33,113 bases of DNA, from positions 1-33,113 of the forward strand of contig CAYFNI010000010.1 in assembly GCA_964344495.1 (NCBI GenBank), read 5' to 3'. Positions 25,144 through 33,086 of the stretch are shown here, in pieces (position 1 is the stretch's first letter; the number at the start of each line of letters is the position of its first letter). The notes beneath the pieces are model-generated. The model worked only from the letters and a program-made list of their open reading frames with translations, made no database searches and was not told the origin of the DNA. This stretch comes from UBA6136 sp964344495 (GTDB taxonomy: Bacteria; Pseudomonadota; Gammaproteobacteria; Methylococcales; Methylococcaceae). Both the position numbers and the translations under genes were made by a program.

Positions 25144-25559
25144 TGCGCGCCATGAGTCTGTTGTCCGTGCTGGCCTGCGGCACCCTGTTCGGTCTGGGTC
25201 TGTCGGTGTCGAACATGGTCCGGCCGGAAGTGGTGCTGGATTTCCTGCTGTTCCGTGATCTTGGCCTGCTGCTGGTCCTCGGTGCCGCCGTGCTGATGGC
25301 CTTGCTGGCTTATCAGCTGGGGCCCCGCTGGCTGTCGCGACCGGCATTCGAATCGACCTTCCGGCACAACGACACCCGCTTGGACGGCCGTACCCTGCTT
25401 GGCGCCGTCATCTTCGGCGCAGGCTGGGGCATCAGCGGGGTCTGCCCGGGGCCGGCCATCGCCGGACTGGGCGTTGGCAACTGGCCGCTGCTGATTGCCC
25501 TGATCGGCACCGCCGCCGGTGCCTACGTGCAGGGGCGCTGGTTTCCGCCCCACCGCTAG
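25143..25559 (+). CDS. YeeE/YedE family membrane protein, C-terminal half (DUF6691-like)
   Basis: The 138-residue partner has four hydrophobic segments and the conserved GAGWGISGVCPGPAIAGLG loop (Cys101), which matches the second repeat of the YeeE/YedE fold. NMVRPEVVLDFL near residue 24 is another family signature. Its ATG shares one base with the stop of the first half, so translation is coupled. Its last four bases (CTAG) also contain the stop codon of the convergent permease gene. No rhodanese, sulfurtransferase or ArsR regulator gene, which often accompany this pair, is in the window. Confidence 0.88.
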   Translation: MRAMSLLSVLACGTLFGLGLSVSNMVRPEVVLDFLLFRDLGLLLVLGAAVLMALLAYQLGPRWLSRPAFESTFRHNDTRLDGRTLLGAVIFGAGWGISGVCPGPAIAGLGVGNWPLLIALIGTAAGAYVQGRWFPPHR

Positions 25560-27250
25560 GCGCGGAACAGCGCCCCCAGCCGGCGGCCCAGGATCACACC
25601 CGCACCGATCAGCGTGACGGACAGGAACACCATCGACCACACTCCCAGCGCCGCGGCCTGAGCCGGCCCGTCGCCCAGCGTCGCACTCAGGGTGTACAGG
25701 GCCTTGGTGATGGGGAAATGAATCGTGCGCTGGGCGAGAATCATCGAATCGCTCACCTCCAGCATGGCAAACGCGAATGCCAGCAAGCCCCCGGCCAGCA
25801 GACTCGGCGCCAGCAGCGGCACGGTGATCCGCCACAGCGTCCGCAGCGGCGGAGCGCCCAGCGTGCGTGCGGCCTCCTCCAGTGACGGGCTGATCTGCTG
25901 CAACCCGGCCGAAACCGAACGCACTACGTACGGCAGACGCCGCAGGGCATAGGCCGCCACCAGCAGCAGCCACGGATCGTCGCCCCGTATCAGACCGTGC
26001 AGCGGCTGCCCCTCACGCGACAGGGCCAGGTAGCCGAAGGCCATGACGATCCCCGGCACCGCCAGCGGCAGCATCGCCAGCGCATCCAGCCAGGCACGAC
26101 CCCGCTCTGTGCCGCGCACGACGATCCAGGCCACGGCCAGACCCAGCACCAGATCCAGCAGCGTGGCCCAGCTCGAATACTGGAGGCTGTTGGCAATCGA
26201 TGTCAGCGTCAACTCATGGCCCAGCGCCACCTGGAAATGGGCCAGCGTCATCTGCGCTGGCAGGACGGTCTGATACCAGTCGCCCGACAGCGCCATCAGC
26301 ACCACCCCCACATGCGGCCACAGGGCCAGTGCGATTACGCTCCCGAACAGGCCGGCGCAGGCCAGTCCCGCCATGCCCGTCAGTGCCACCGGCACCCTCG
26401 CCAGTGTCGCCCGTCCGCCGCCGGCACTCACATCGTGCCGCATGAGCCTCCGGCTGGCGGCATAAAAGACCGTACTGAAACCCAGCAACACCACGACCAG
26501 CGCGGACGGAAACGGATTGTTGCTGAGGTCCTTGAGCGCATTGAAGATCTGCACCGCCGTCACACGGTCATAATCGAACATCAGGGGGACACCCAGTTCG
26601 GTGAAGGCCCAGATGAAGGCAATCGAGCATCCGGCCAGCACGCCGGGCCAGGTCAGCGGCAGCGTGACGCGCCAGAAACGCCGCCAGGGCGGGCAGCCAA
26701 GGCTGGCCGCAGCCTCCTCCAGCGTCGGATCGACCTGGGACAAGGAGGCGCTCAGATTGAGGTAGACGATCGGATACAGGTGCAGCACATTCATCAATAC
26801 CACGCCCGCCAGACGCCCTTCACCCAGCCAGTCGACCGGCTGCTGCGCCGACATGAGTCCTGCCGCGATCAACCCGCTGTTGAGTGCACCGGCCTGGCCC
26901 AGCATCGCCTGCATGCCCAGCGCGCCCACAAACGGCGGCAGGATCAGCGGCATCAACAGCAGCGCGCTCAGCAGCGTCTGGCCGGGAAAGCGGTAGCGCA
27001 CTGACAACAGCGCCAGCGGCATCGCGACCAGCAGGCACCCCAGCGTCGTCAGGACGGCGATGACAGCCGCGTTCAGCAGTCCTTCCCGGTAGAGCGGATT
27101 GCGAAACACCTCCAGCAGAAACTCGAGCGTCAACTCCCCTTGCGCATCCGTCAGGGCCGTGCGTACCGTCCCGGCAAGCGGCAACAGAAAGAACACGGCG
27201 AAGAACGCCGTCACCCCGGCGAACACCGACCGGCTCAGCCAGCGACTCAT
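25556..27250 (-). CDS. Iron-type ABC transporter permease (fused double permease, FbpB/AfuB-like)
   Basis: The 564-residue protein has two permease halves, each with about six membrane helices and an EAA cytoplasmic loop. The first loop is EEAAASLGCPPWRRFWRVTLP (about 179-199); the second is EEAARTLGAPPLRTLWRITVP. This fused plan is typical of ferric-iron (FbpB/AfuB) and related importers of the 2-aminoethylphosphonate/iron type. It overlaps the solute-binding protein gene by four bases (ATGA). It is the last gene of a five-gene minus-strand run. The transported metal or solute cannot be told from the permease. Confidence 0.9.
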   Translation of the reverse strand: MSRWLSRSVFAGVTAFFAVFFLLPLAGTVRTALTDAQGELTLEFLLEVFRNPLYREGLLNAAVIAVLTTLGCLLVAMPLALLSVRYRFPGQTLLSALLLMPLILPPFVGALGMQAMLGQAGALNSGLIAAGLMSAQQPVDWLGEGRLAGVVLMNVLHLYPIVYLNLSASLSQVDPTLEEAAASLGCPPWRRFWRVTLPLTWPGVLAGCSIAFIWAFTELGVPLMFDYDRVTAVQIFNALKDLSNNPFPSALVVVLLGFSTVFYAASRRLMRHDVSAGGGRATLARVPVALTGMAGLACAGLFGSVIALALWPHVGVVLMALSGDWYQTVLPAQMTLAHFQVALGHELTLTSIANSLQYSSWATLLDLVLGLAVAWIVVRGTERGRAWLDALAMLPLAVPGIVMAFGYLALSREGQPLHGLIRGDDPWLLLVAAYALRRLPYVVRSVSAGLQQISPSLEEAARTLGAPPLRTLWRITVPLLAPSLLAGGLLAFAFAMLEVSDSMILAQRTIHFPITKALYTLSATLGDGPAQAAALGVWSMVFLSVTLIGAGVILGRRLGALFRA

Positions 27251-28965
27251 GTGCGCCCGCCTGCCGCTTCGGCCAGTTGCCGGGCACGCCGATAACGCGC
27301 GCGGAAGACCTCGCCCAATTCCCGGGCGAGCCGAATTTCCTGCGCCTTGTCCTTGCCCTGCAGCACCGGCGCGATGCGGGCTCGAACCGTGTCATAGTCC
27401 AGACCGGACAGATCATGGAACGCCGCCAGCGCCGGCGGGGGTGCGCCGGCGTCGATGATCGCCCGCCAAGCCGCACGCTGCTCCTCATGCAGATCGACGC
27501 AAATCACCCGGATCAGGAAGCGCAGTGCGCCGAACAGCGGCCCGGTCCACACCGGTTGGTAAGCAAACCGCTCAGCCAATGCATATGGCTGCTCCTCGGG
27601 ATCGGTCATGTACGGCCGGTTGGCGGTGGTGTAGAAGTCGCGCCGCACCGGCCAGCGGCGCAGCGCGGTCGTCTGCGGCCCCCCCGGCGTGCCGGGACTC
27701 AACGCCCACAGCGTCTGTCCGCGCGGCGACAACAGAAACTCCATGAAGGCCGTGGCCAAGATTGGGTCGGGCGCACCCCGCAGCATCGCAACCGGATCGA
27801 CGCTGACCGAACTGCCCCCTTCCGGAACCCGGAACTGCACCCGTGAGCGGCCGTCCGGCCGGCGAACAGCTTCAGCCATGGTGCGTCCGTAACTGTCGAT
27901 GGCCATGCCGGCAGCGGCATCGCCGCGCGCGACTTCCTGCGGGATTTTTGACGCCGAATCGGTGAAATAGCGGGCATTGGCACTGATCGACTGAATCAGC
28001 CGCAGGCCGGCCAGCCACCCCTGCCGGACACCCTCGGCCTCGGCCTGGACCTGATCGGGCCGGACAGCCGTCAGCCGGTCGACCGCCTGCCGCATCTGCT
28101 GCTGAATCATCAACTCGAACGCCTTGGCCACTGAACCGCTCTTGGATGGATCCGCCAGCGCCAGCTGTCCGGCCAGGCGGGGCTCCGTCAACGCGGACCA
28201 CTGGGCCGGCGCCTGCCCGAGGCCGAGCCGCGCAAGCGCATCGGTGTTGCTGACAATGCCGAAACTGGCCAGAACCACGCCGCACCAGCGCTGCGCCGGG
28301 TCGCGAAAGGGTTCGCCACTGACCTGGAGCGGGATGACCGCAGGTCCGAACCAGTCCGGATGCCACCGCTCGATGGCCGCCAGCCCGGTGCCGGCGGCGG
28401 CATCTCCCGCCACCAGATAGCCGGCCTCGGCCAGTTGCCGGACATCCTGCGCACCGCCCCCGAACAGGAGATCCTCACCGATGCCGAGATTGGAGGCCAG
28501 AAACGCCCGCCGTGCGTCACTGATCGCCCCCGTCTCGCTGTCCGCTGCGGCACTCGGCGGCGTGCGCGGATCGGCGAAGCCGGCGGCGATGGCGCGGGTC
28601 CACGGGTGCTGGGTCACGGACTGCCAGTAGTACTGAAACGCACCGGCAAATTCGGACGTCAGGAACAGGATGATCTCGGACGATCCCCCCGGAATCCGCC
28701 AGTCCAGATAAACGGTCTCGCCGGTCCGGGCTTTCCAGTCCGCGACAAACGCCTGCCCGATCTCGTGACGGACCCGCTCGTTGTGGGGCGTCAGGATGAC
28801 CAGCCGTCGATCAGCCTGCCGCGCGAAGTCCGCCTGTTCCGGTCGCAGCAGGAAGGGCGCGGCCAAGGTCGCCAGCCAGGCCAGCAACACCGCGGCGAGC
28901 GTAGCCCCGTGTCGTCCGGAATGGCGCCGCAAACGCCTGCGGAGGAAGCCGGACGGGCGCATCAT
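27247..28965 (-). CDS. Large extracellular solute-binding protein of the ABC importer
   Basis: The 572-residue protein begins with a basic N terminus and one hydrophobic segment (ATLAAVLLAWLATLAAPFLL), with no lipobox, so it is either secreted or tethered by an uncleaved anchor. The body has periplasmic-binding features: RRLVILTPHNERVRHEIGQAF, GGSSEIILFL, LADPSKSGSVAKAFELM, DAAAGMAIDSYGR, AFMEFLLSPRGQTLWAL. It is much longer than FbpA-type iron binders (about 340), with an extra C-terminal region of about 130 residues rich in helices (GLDYDTVRARIAPVLQGKDK). It overlaps both neighbouring genes by ATGA. The ligand is unknown, and iron is suggested only by the permease and ATPase type. Confidence 0.85.
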   Translation of the reverse strand: MMRPSGFLRRRLRRHSGRHGATLAAVLLAWLATLAAPFLLRPEQADFARQADRRLVILTPHNERVRHEIGQAFVADWKARTGETVYLDWRIPGGSSEIILFLTSEFAGAFQYYWQSVTQHPWTRAIAAGFADPRTPPSAAADSETGAISDARRAFLASNLGIGEDLLFGGGAQDVRQLAEAGYLVAGDAAAGTGLAAIERWHPDWFGPAVIPLQVSGEPFRDPAQRWCGVVLASFGIVSNTDALARLGLGQAPAQWSALTEPRLAGQLALADPSKSGSVAKAFELMIQQQMRQAVDRLTAVRPDQVQAEAEGVRQGWLAGLRLIQSISANARYFTDSASKIPQEVARGDAAAGMAIDSYGRTMAEAVRRPDGRSRVQFRVPEGGSSVSVDPVAMLRGAPDPILATAFMEFLLSPRGQTLWALSPGTPGGPQTTALRRWPVRRDFYTTANRPYMTDPEEQPYALAERFAYQPVWTGPLFGALRFLIRVICVDLHEEQRAAWRAIIDAGAPPPALAAFHDLSGLDYDTVRARIAPVLQGKDKAQEIRLARELGEVFRARYRRARQLAEAAGGRT

Positions 28966-30084
28966 GCCGTCAGTACCACCAGATCGTCGCTCGAAACCTC
29001 GATCGTCAGCGCCTCTCCGATGGCGCGCAGACGGCCGGCAGGATTCAGTTCGATCAGATCAAGCGGGCTGCCATCGGCCAGCCGCAGTTGGTAGCGTGCG
29101 GTAGATCCGAGAAACTCGGCCTGCATCAGTTCTCCCGTCAGCCGATGGGCGTCGGCCGAGGTCGATGTCAGCCGCAATGCCTCGGGGCGCACAGACAGCC
29201 AGACTGGCTGTCCGGCGGCCGGCGGCGCTTCCGGCGTGCTCAGCCGTGCGCGCAGGACGCCCGCCGCTGTCGCCACCTCGACCCTGTCGGAGCGATCGTT
29301 GAGGGCCACGATCTGCCCCGGCAGCAGGTTGGTTGCACCCATGAAGCTGGCCACAGTCCGGTTCACCGGGGTGCGGTAGACGGCCTGCGGTGACCCGACC
29401 TGTAGCAGCCGCCCGCCGGCCATGACCCCCAGCCGGTCCGCCAGGGTCAAAGCCTCTTCCTGATCGTGCGTGACATAGATCGCCGTCACCCCGGCCTGCT
29501 GGCAGATACGGCGGATTTCGCTGCGCATCTCGAGCCGCAGACGGGCGTCGAGATTGGACAAGGGCTCATCCAGCAACACGCAGCGCGGGCGGACCACCAG
29601 CGCCCGCGCCAGCGCCACCCGCTGCTGCTGGCCACCGGACAAGTGCTGGATGCGCCGCTCACCCAGACCTTCGAGCCGGACACTGGCCAGCGCTTCCTGC
29701 ACTCGGGCAGCGACCTCGGCCCGCGGGCACTGGCGTTCCTCAAGGCCGAAGGCAACGTTCTCGGCCACCAATAGATCCATTTTTGAGGAAGGTGATGGAC
29801 GNNNNNNNNNNGCTCAGGTGCGGCCACAGCGCGTAGCTCTGGAACATCATGGCGGTTTCGCGGCGGTGCGGCGGCAGCCGGGTCACCTCTTCGTCACCAA
29901 ACCAGATGGAACCGGTATCGGGAAAACAGAAGCCGGCGATATGCCGCAACAGCGTAGTCTTGCCGCACCCGCTGGGGCCGAGCAGGAAGAACAGTTCGCC
30001 CGGCTCGATGGCAAGGTTAATCTGTTCCAGTACCTGGGTAGCGCCGAAACGCTTGCTGAGCTGGCAAATGCGGATAGCTGGCAT
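28962..30084 (-). CDS. ABC transporter ATP-binding protein (FbpC/PotA-like), interrupted by an N-run
   Basis: The ATPase subunit drives the importer encoded downstream. From the start at 30084 (GGAG nine nt upstream) it reads MPAIRICQLSKRFG, Walker A LLGPSGCGKTT (34-44) and Q-loop FQSYALWPHLS. Ten Ns and 33 unexpected bases come next, then VAENVAFGLEER, signature LSGGQQQRVALA, Walker B VLLDEPLSNLD, H-loop YVTHDQEEAL and a TOBE-like C-terminal domain. Deleting only the Ns keeps the frame but leaves an insert of 11 residues right after the Q-loop. Family proteins join HLS directly to VAENV. An alternative start at 30138 overlaps the DUF58 stop but has no ribosome site. The gene is very probably intact in the organism. 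Confidence 0.9.
29769..29801 (-). other. 33-nt stretch foreign to the ABC ATPase family, probable contig-end artefact
   Basis: Next to the N-run, these 33 nt would encode RPSPSSKMDLL between the Q-loop segment WPHLS and VAENV, where relatives have no insert. Its GC content (14 of 33) is clearly lower than that of the surroundings. The length is a multiple of three, so a real insertion cannot be excluded. Confidence 0.6.
29802..29811. other. Assembly gap (10 Ns) inside the ABC ATPase gene
   Basis: This is the third ten-N placeholder of the window. Deleting it leaves both flanks in the same frame, which suggests few or no bases are really missing. Confidence 0.95.
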
Positions 30085-30137
30085 GGCAGCGGGCTCCAGA
30101 GCGATCCGGGCCGATGGGTCGCCTCCGCGACCGGGCA

Positions 30138-30983
30138 TCAGGCGCCGGAGAGAAAATAATGGGTCAAGGCATCCGCATCGAACCGGTCGACGATGAAGAA
30201 GGGTAACCGTCCGCGCTGGCGAAAGCGCTCGGACAGTGCCACCCGACGCGCCTCGAAACGCTCGCGGAAGGCGGCTTTCAGTTGTGGGCGCATGAACAGC
30301 CGCCGCTGGGCGCCGGTCTCGGGGTCTTCGAGCAGGACCAGACCCCAGTCGGGCAGGCGCTCGTATTCAGCACTGTCCCACACCACCACCGGTACGACGT
30401 CGTGCCGGGTCAGCGCGCCCAGCAGTTCATCCAGCCGTTCCAGCGCAAAATGGAAGTCGGATACCAGAAACACCAGTGCCCGCTGCTGGCCGAGACGCGG
30501 GGCCGCCTCAATCAGCCCCGTCACGTCGCGGCCCTGGCACGGGGTCCGGCAGAGGCGCTCGTAAAGCTCGGGGACGCCGCCCTTGTGCAGGCGCAGCGGG
30601 ACGTACAGATCCTCGCGCAGACGCTCATCGGCGGCGATGAACCCAAAGCGGTCGCCATGCCGGTAGGCCGACCAGGCGGCCGCCGCGGCGAAACGCGCCA
30701 CCCGCTCGGCCTTGTCGCTCTGACCGACAAATCCCATGGATGCCGACCAGTCGGCCATGACGACCACCGGAATGTTGCTGCGCTGGCGATGGGTGCGCAC
30801 GACCAGCTGGCCAAAGGGGTCCTTCAGACTGGCGCGCAGATCAAGATGGCGCGGATTGGGCTGCGATATGAACGGTACCAGCCCGGCGTATTCGTCGCCG
30901 CCTCCGTGCAGCGAACTGGCATGCGCGCCAGGATGCGGACTGGAGGCCCGCCAGGAAAGCGTGTAATGGAATTCCTCGATCAA
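30138..30983 (-). CDS. DUF58/VWA-type protein (MxaS-like)
   Basis: The 281-residue protein has a DUF58/von Willebrand A core with an intact MIDAS-type motif ADWSASM (Asp78, Ser80, Ser82) and a following GFIAADE...FLVSDFHFALERLDELLGAL segment. DUF58 proteins are the usual partners of MoxR ATPases. In methanol dehydrogenase clusters this partner is MxaS, thought to help cofactor (Ca2+) insertion with MxaR. It overlaps the MoxR gene by ATGA, so the two act together. Unlike an mxa cluster, the next gene downstream is an ABC ATPase after 53 nt, and mxaA/C/K/L are not present in this window. The MxaS assignment is by context and general similarity only. Confidence 0.85.
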   Translation of the reverse strand: MIEEFHYTLSWRASSPHPGAHASSLHGGGDEYAGLVPFISQPNPRHLDLRASLKDPFGQLVVRTHRQRSNIPVVVMADWSASMGFVGQSDKAERVARFAAAAAWSAYRHGDRFGFIAADERLREDLYVPLRLHKGGVPELYERLCRTPCQGRDVTGLIEAAPRLGQQRALVFLVSDFHFALERLDELLGALTRHDVVPVVVWDSAEYERLPDWGLVLLEDPETGAQRRLFMRPQLKAAFRERFEARRVALSERFRQRGRLPFFIVDRFDADALTHYFLSGA

Positions 30984-32008
30984 GGGGCAGCCACGTGGCG
31001 AAGCAACTGGTCGATCAGGGCGGGAATCACGGTGTCACGCCGCAGTTCGTAGACCGGCGTCAGAAACACCCGATGAGCGATGGTCGGGTAGAACACGGCC
31101 TGAATGTCTTCCGGAATCATGTGTCCCCGACCTTCGAGCCAGGCATGAACCCGGGCGGCCCGCATCATCATGCTCATGCCACGCGGACTGGCGCCGGCCA
31201 GGATCAGCTGGCTCATGTCGACGCCATCGATGCGGATGCCGTAATCAGCCGGTTTGCGGGTGGCGGACCACAAATCCAGGGCATAGGCCTGCAAGGCTTC
31301 GCTGGCCTGGATCTGGTGCTGGATGATCGGCGCAATGTCGGCGATCTCCTGATACGGCAGCACGCCCTCGCGGACGGTTTCGATCAGTCGGTCGACATCA
31401 TGAAAACGCGGGTTGAACATCAGCTCATTCTGCAGTTCGGGATCGTCGGGCGCGGCAATCTGCAGTTCCATGAGGAAACGGTCGCGTGCCGCCGAGGGGA
31501 TCTCGAAGGTTTCCTCGCGCTCGACGCGGTTACGGTCGGCGAAGATCTGCAGGTAGGGGAAATGGTATTCGCGGTTGAACGCCGTCACGCTGCGCTCGGC
31601 CATGACCCGCAGCAGCAGCGAATGGACTTGTGGCCGGGCACGGTTGACTTCGTTGAAGAAGAACACCGACAACTCTTCGCCGTGCTTGAGAATCGGACCC
31701 GGATCAACCTGCGGCCGGCCCTGCTCGTTGATGTAGGTGTGGTAGACGAGGTCGGCCGGCATCAGGTCGATGGTGCCTTCGATGCGCTCGTAGGCGCCCC
31801 CGAGTCCGCGCGCTACCGCCCGCAGCAGCGTGGTCTTGCCGACCCCAACGTCACCTTCCAGCATGAGATGGCCGCGGGCGAAGGTGCCGATGGTGATCAG
31901 GCGAATCGCCGCATCCAGTCCAATGACCGCCTTGCCGACTTCGTGCTCGAAAGCGTGGGCTTTCTGGCGCCAGTCGGCGAGTTGCTGCTCCTTGTCGTAG
32001 GTCGTCAT
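30980..32008 (-). CDS. MoxR-family AAA+ ATPase (MxaR-like)
   Basis: MoxR ATPases are chaperone-like AAA+ proteins that mature metalloenzymes or complexes together with VWA/DUF58 partners. This 342-residue protein has Walker A GDVGVGKTT (about 52-60), the Walker B region FFFNEVNRARPQVHSLLLRVMAE, the sensor-1 segment FADRNRVE and an arginine-rich AARDRF motif. The usual Walker B Asp-Glu is Asn-Glu here (Asn119). I recall a similar NEVNRARPQ segment in MxaR-type proteins, but cannot verify it. The start was set at the ATG at 32008, which has GGGTGA upstream, although a TTG at 32014 is possible. It heads the five-gene run moxR, DUF58, ABC ATPase, binding protein, permease. Confidence 0.88.
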   Translation of the reverse strand: MTTYDKEQQLADWRQKAHAFEHEVGKAVIGLDAAIRLITIGTFARGHLMLEGDVGVGKTTLLRAVARGLGGAYERIEGTIDLMPADLVYHTYINEQGRPQVDPGPILKHGEELSVFFFNEVNRARPQVHSLLLRVMAERSVTAFNREYHFPYLQIFADRNRVEREETFEIPSAARDRFLMELQIAAPDDPELQNELMFNPRFHDVDRLIETVREGVLPYQEIADIAPIIQHQIQASEALQAYALDLWSATRKPADYGIRIDGVDMSQLILAGASPRGMSMMMRAARVHAWLEGRGHMIPEDIQAVFYPTIAHRVFLTPVYELRRDTVIPALIDQLLRHVAAP

Positions 32009-32034
32009 GCTCAATCACCCATGAATTCGGTGCG

Positions 32035-32070
32035 GGCCGGGCGGACCATCAGGCGGCGGTCCGCCCGGCC
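32035..32070 (-). promoter_or_regulatory. Long GC hairpin in the leader of the moxR operon
   Basis: GGCCGGGCGGACC (32035-32047) and its exact complement at 32058-32070 form a 13-bp stem with a 10-nt loop, ending 26 nt upstream of the moxR ATG. No U-tract follows on the minus strand. It could be a leader structure that affects moxR translation or mRNA stability, or a second 3'-end hairpin for the upstream gene. Confidence 0.5.
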
Positions 32071-32095
32071 TTGGCTGTTTCAGGCGCCTAAGATA

Positions 32096-32121
32096 GCAAA
32101 AACCCCGCTATGCGGGGTCTT
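32096..32121 (-). terminator. Intrinsic terminator of the small membrane protein gene
   Basis: On the minus strand ACCCCGC-ATA-GCGGGGT is followed by a run of Ts (32102-32098). It lies about 30 nt after the stop codon of the 108-residue membrane protein gene and separates it from the moxR operon. Confidence 0.85.
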
Positions 32122-32150
32122 GCGGATGCGAACGGCGAGGGGCCGAAGCA

Positions 32151-32477
32151 TCATGCCTGGCCGGTGGTGTCCAGCAGTTCGTCACAGCGCTTGATCTGGC
32201 TGTGGCCGAAGGCCACCAACTGCTTGCCAATATCGACAATCAGGCCGCACAGCTCGGGCATCTTGGAAATGGTCAGTCCGAGGTACCCGACGAGGCCAAT
32301 ACCAATCAGCGCGGCAATCGCCGTCGGGAATCCGATGGTGTGGAACAGTCTGACAACCTGGAAAAGCACATCCAGCGGCAGCAGCAGCAGCACGCCGACA
32401 TACAAGAGCGCCGCGAAAGTGAAGAAGACGAAGGTGATGAACTTGAACACCTTCACCAGAGTCTGGTCGAGTTTCAT
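32151..32477 (-). CDS. Small membrane protein of unknown function
   Basis: I do not recognise this 108-residue protein. It has a long hydrophobic stretch (about 11-45) probably forming two segments, then a third (about 47-70: FPTAIAALIGIGLVGYLGLTI). The hydrophilic C-terminal helix contains two cysteines (LCGLIVDIGKQL, IKRCDELL). AGGA lies nine nt before the ATG at 32477. It has its own candidate promoter and its own terminator, so it is a single-gene unit between the moxR operon and a divergent secreted protein gene. Confidence 0.65.
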   Translation of the reverse strand: MKLDQTLVKVFKFITFVFFTFAALLYVGVLLLLPLDVLFQVVRLFHTIGFPTAIAALIGIGLVGYLGLTISKMPELCGLIVDIGKQLVAFGHSQIKRCDELLDTTGQA

Positions 32478-32551
32478 GGTCGATGATCCTGTTTGGGAAA
32501 GCCTGTTGGGATGCGGTCAGCGCCGCTTCCGGTAGCGATTCGAGAGGGCCG

Positions 32552-32560
32552 ATTTTAGCA
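32552..32560 (-). promoter_or_regulatory. Candidate extended -10 promoter for the small membrane protein gene
   Basis: The minus strand reads TGC-TAAAAT (32560-32552), an extended -10 pattern about 75 nt upstream of the ATG at 32477. No clear -35 box is seen. Confidence 0.45.
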
Positions 32561-32690
32561 CATGCCACCGTTCGCGCCATGCCCGACGTTCATGATTCAA
32601 ACCCGTTTGACCCAACCGGCATCGCTTTATTGCAAAATTCCAGCATAATCGACTCATTGCCCGCCGGACGGCCACTCACGGAGATCGCCC

Positions 32691-33086
32691 ATGCCTACCT
32701 CGACCGCTCGCACGACCCTCATTCTCGCCCTCGGGATGGTCCCGCAGGCGGGTTCGGCCCTGCCGCCGGGGCATCACGGCGGCTTGGTCACGCAGTGTAC
32801 CGATCCGCGCTTTTTCGATGAAACGCCCGCCGACGGCGCCAAAGTTGCGTCATTGGAGCGTTTCGGATTCACCGCCTCGGACAACACGGACCCCGACTCG
32901 ATCAAGGCATGGGTCAATCTGCAACCGGTGGCCATCACGGTGACACCCCAAAGAAGCGGCCAGCTTGCGATCGATGCCCGGCTGACGACACCGGTCACGC
33001 AGGGGCGCGCCTGGATCAAGGTCACCGGCATGAGCCATGACGGCTGCGACCAGATTCATACCTGGAATGTCTATGCCGCTCCCTGA
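32691..33086 (+). CDS. Small secreted protein of unknown function
   Basis: The 131-residue product starts at the ATG at 32691, with GGAG eight nt upstream. A signal peptide (STARTTLILALGMVPQAGSA, cleavage likely before LPPGHHGG) sends it to the periplasm. The mature part of about 108 residues has a short His-containing N terminus, two cysteines (TQCTDP and HDGCDQ) that could form a disulfide, and a beta-rich middle (WVNLQPVAITVTPQRSGQLAIDARL). I do not recognise a family. A small Ig-like or copper-chaperone-like fold is possible but unproven. The frame is complete and ends 27 nt before the window edge. Confidence 0.65.
   Translation: MPTSTARTTLILALGMVPQAGSALPPGHHGGLVTQCTDPRFFDETPADGAKVASLERFGFTASDNTDPDSIKAWVNLQPVAITVTPQRSGQLAIDARLTTPVTQGRAWIKVTGMSHDGCDQIHTWNVYAAP

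Noticed and set aside
26000..27000. Long plus-strand frame opposite the permease gene
   Set aside because: Its His/Gln/Arg-rich product has no domain sense and mirrors the permease codons.
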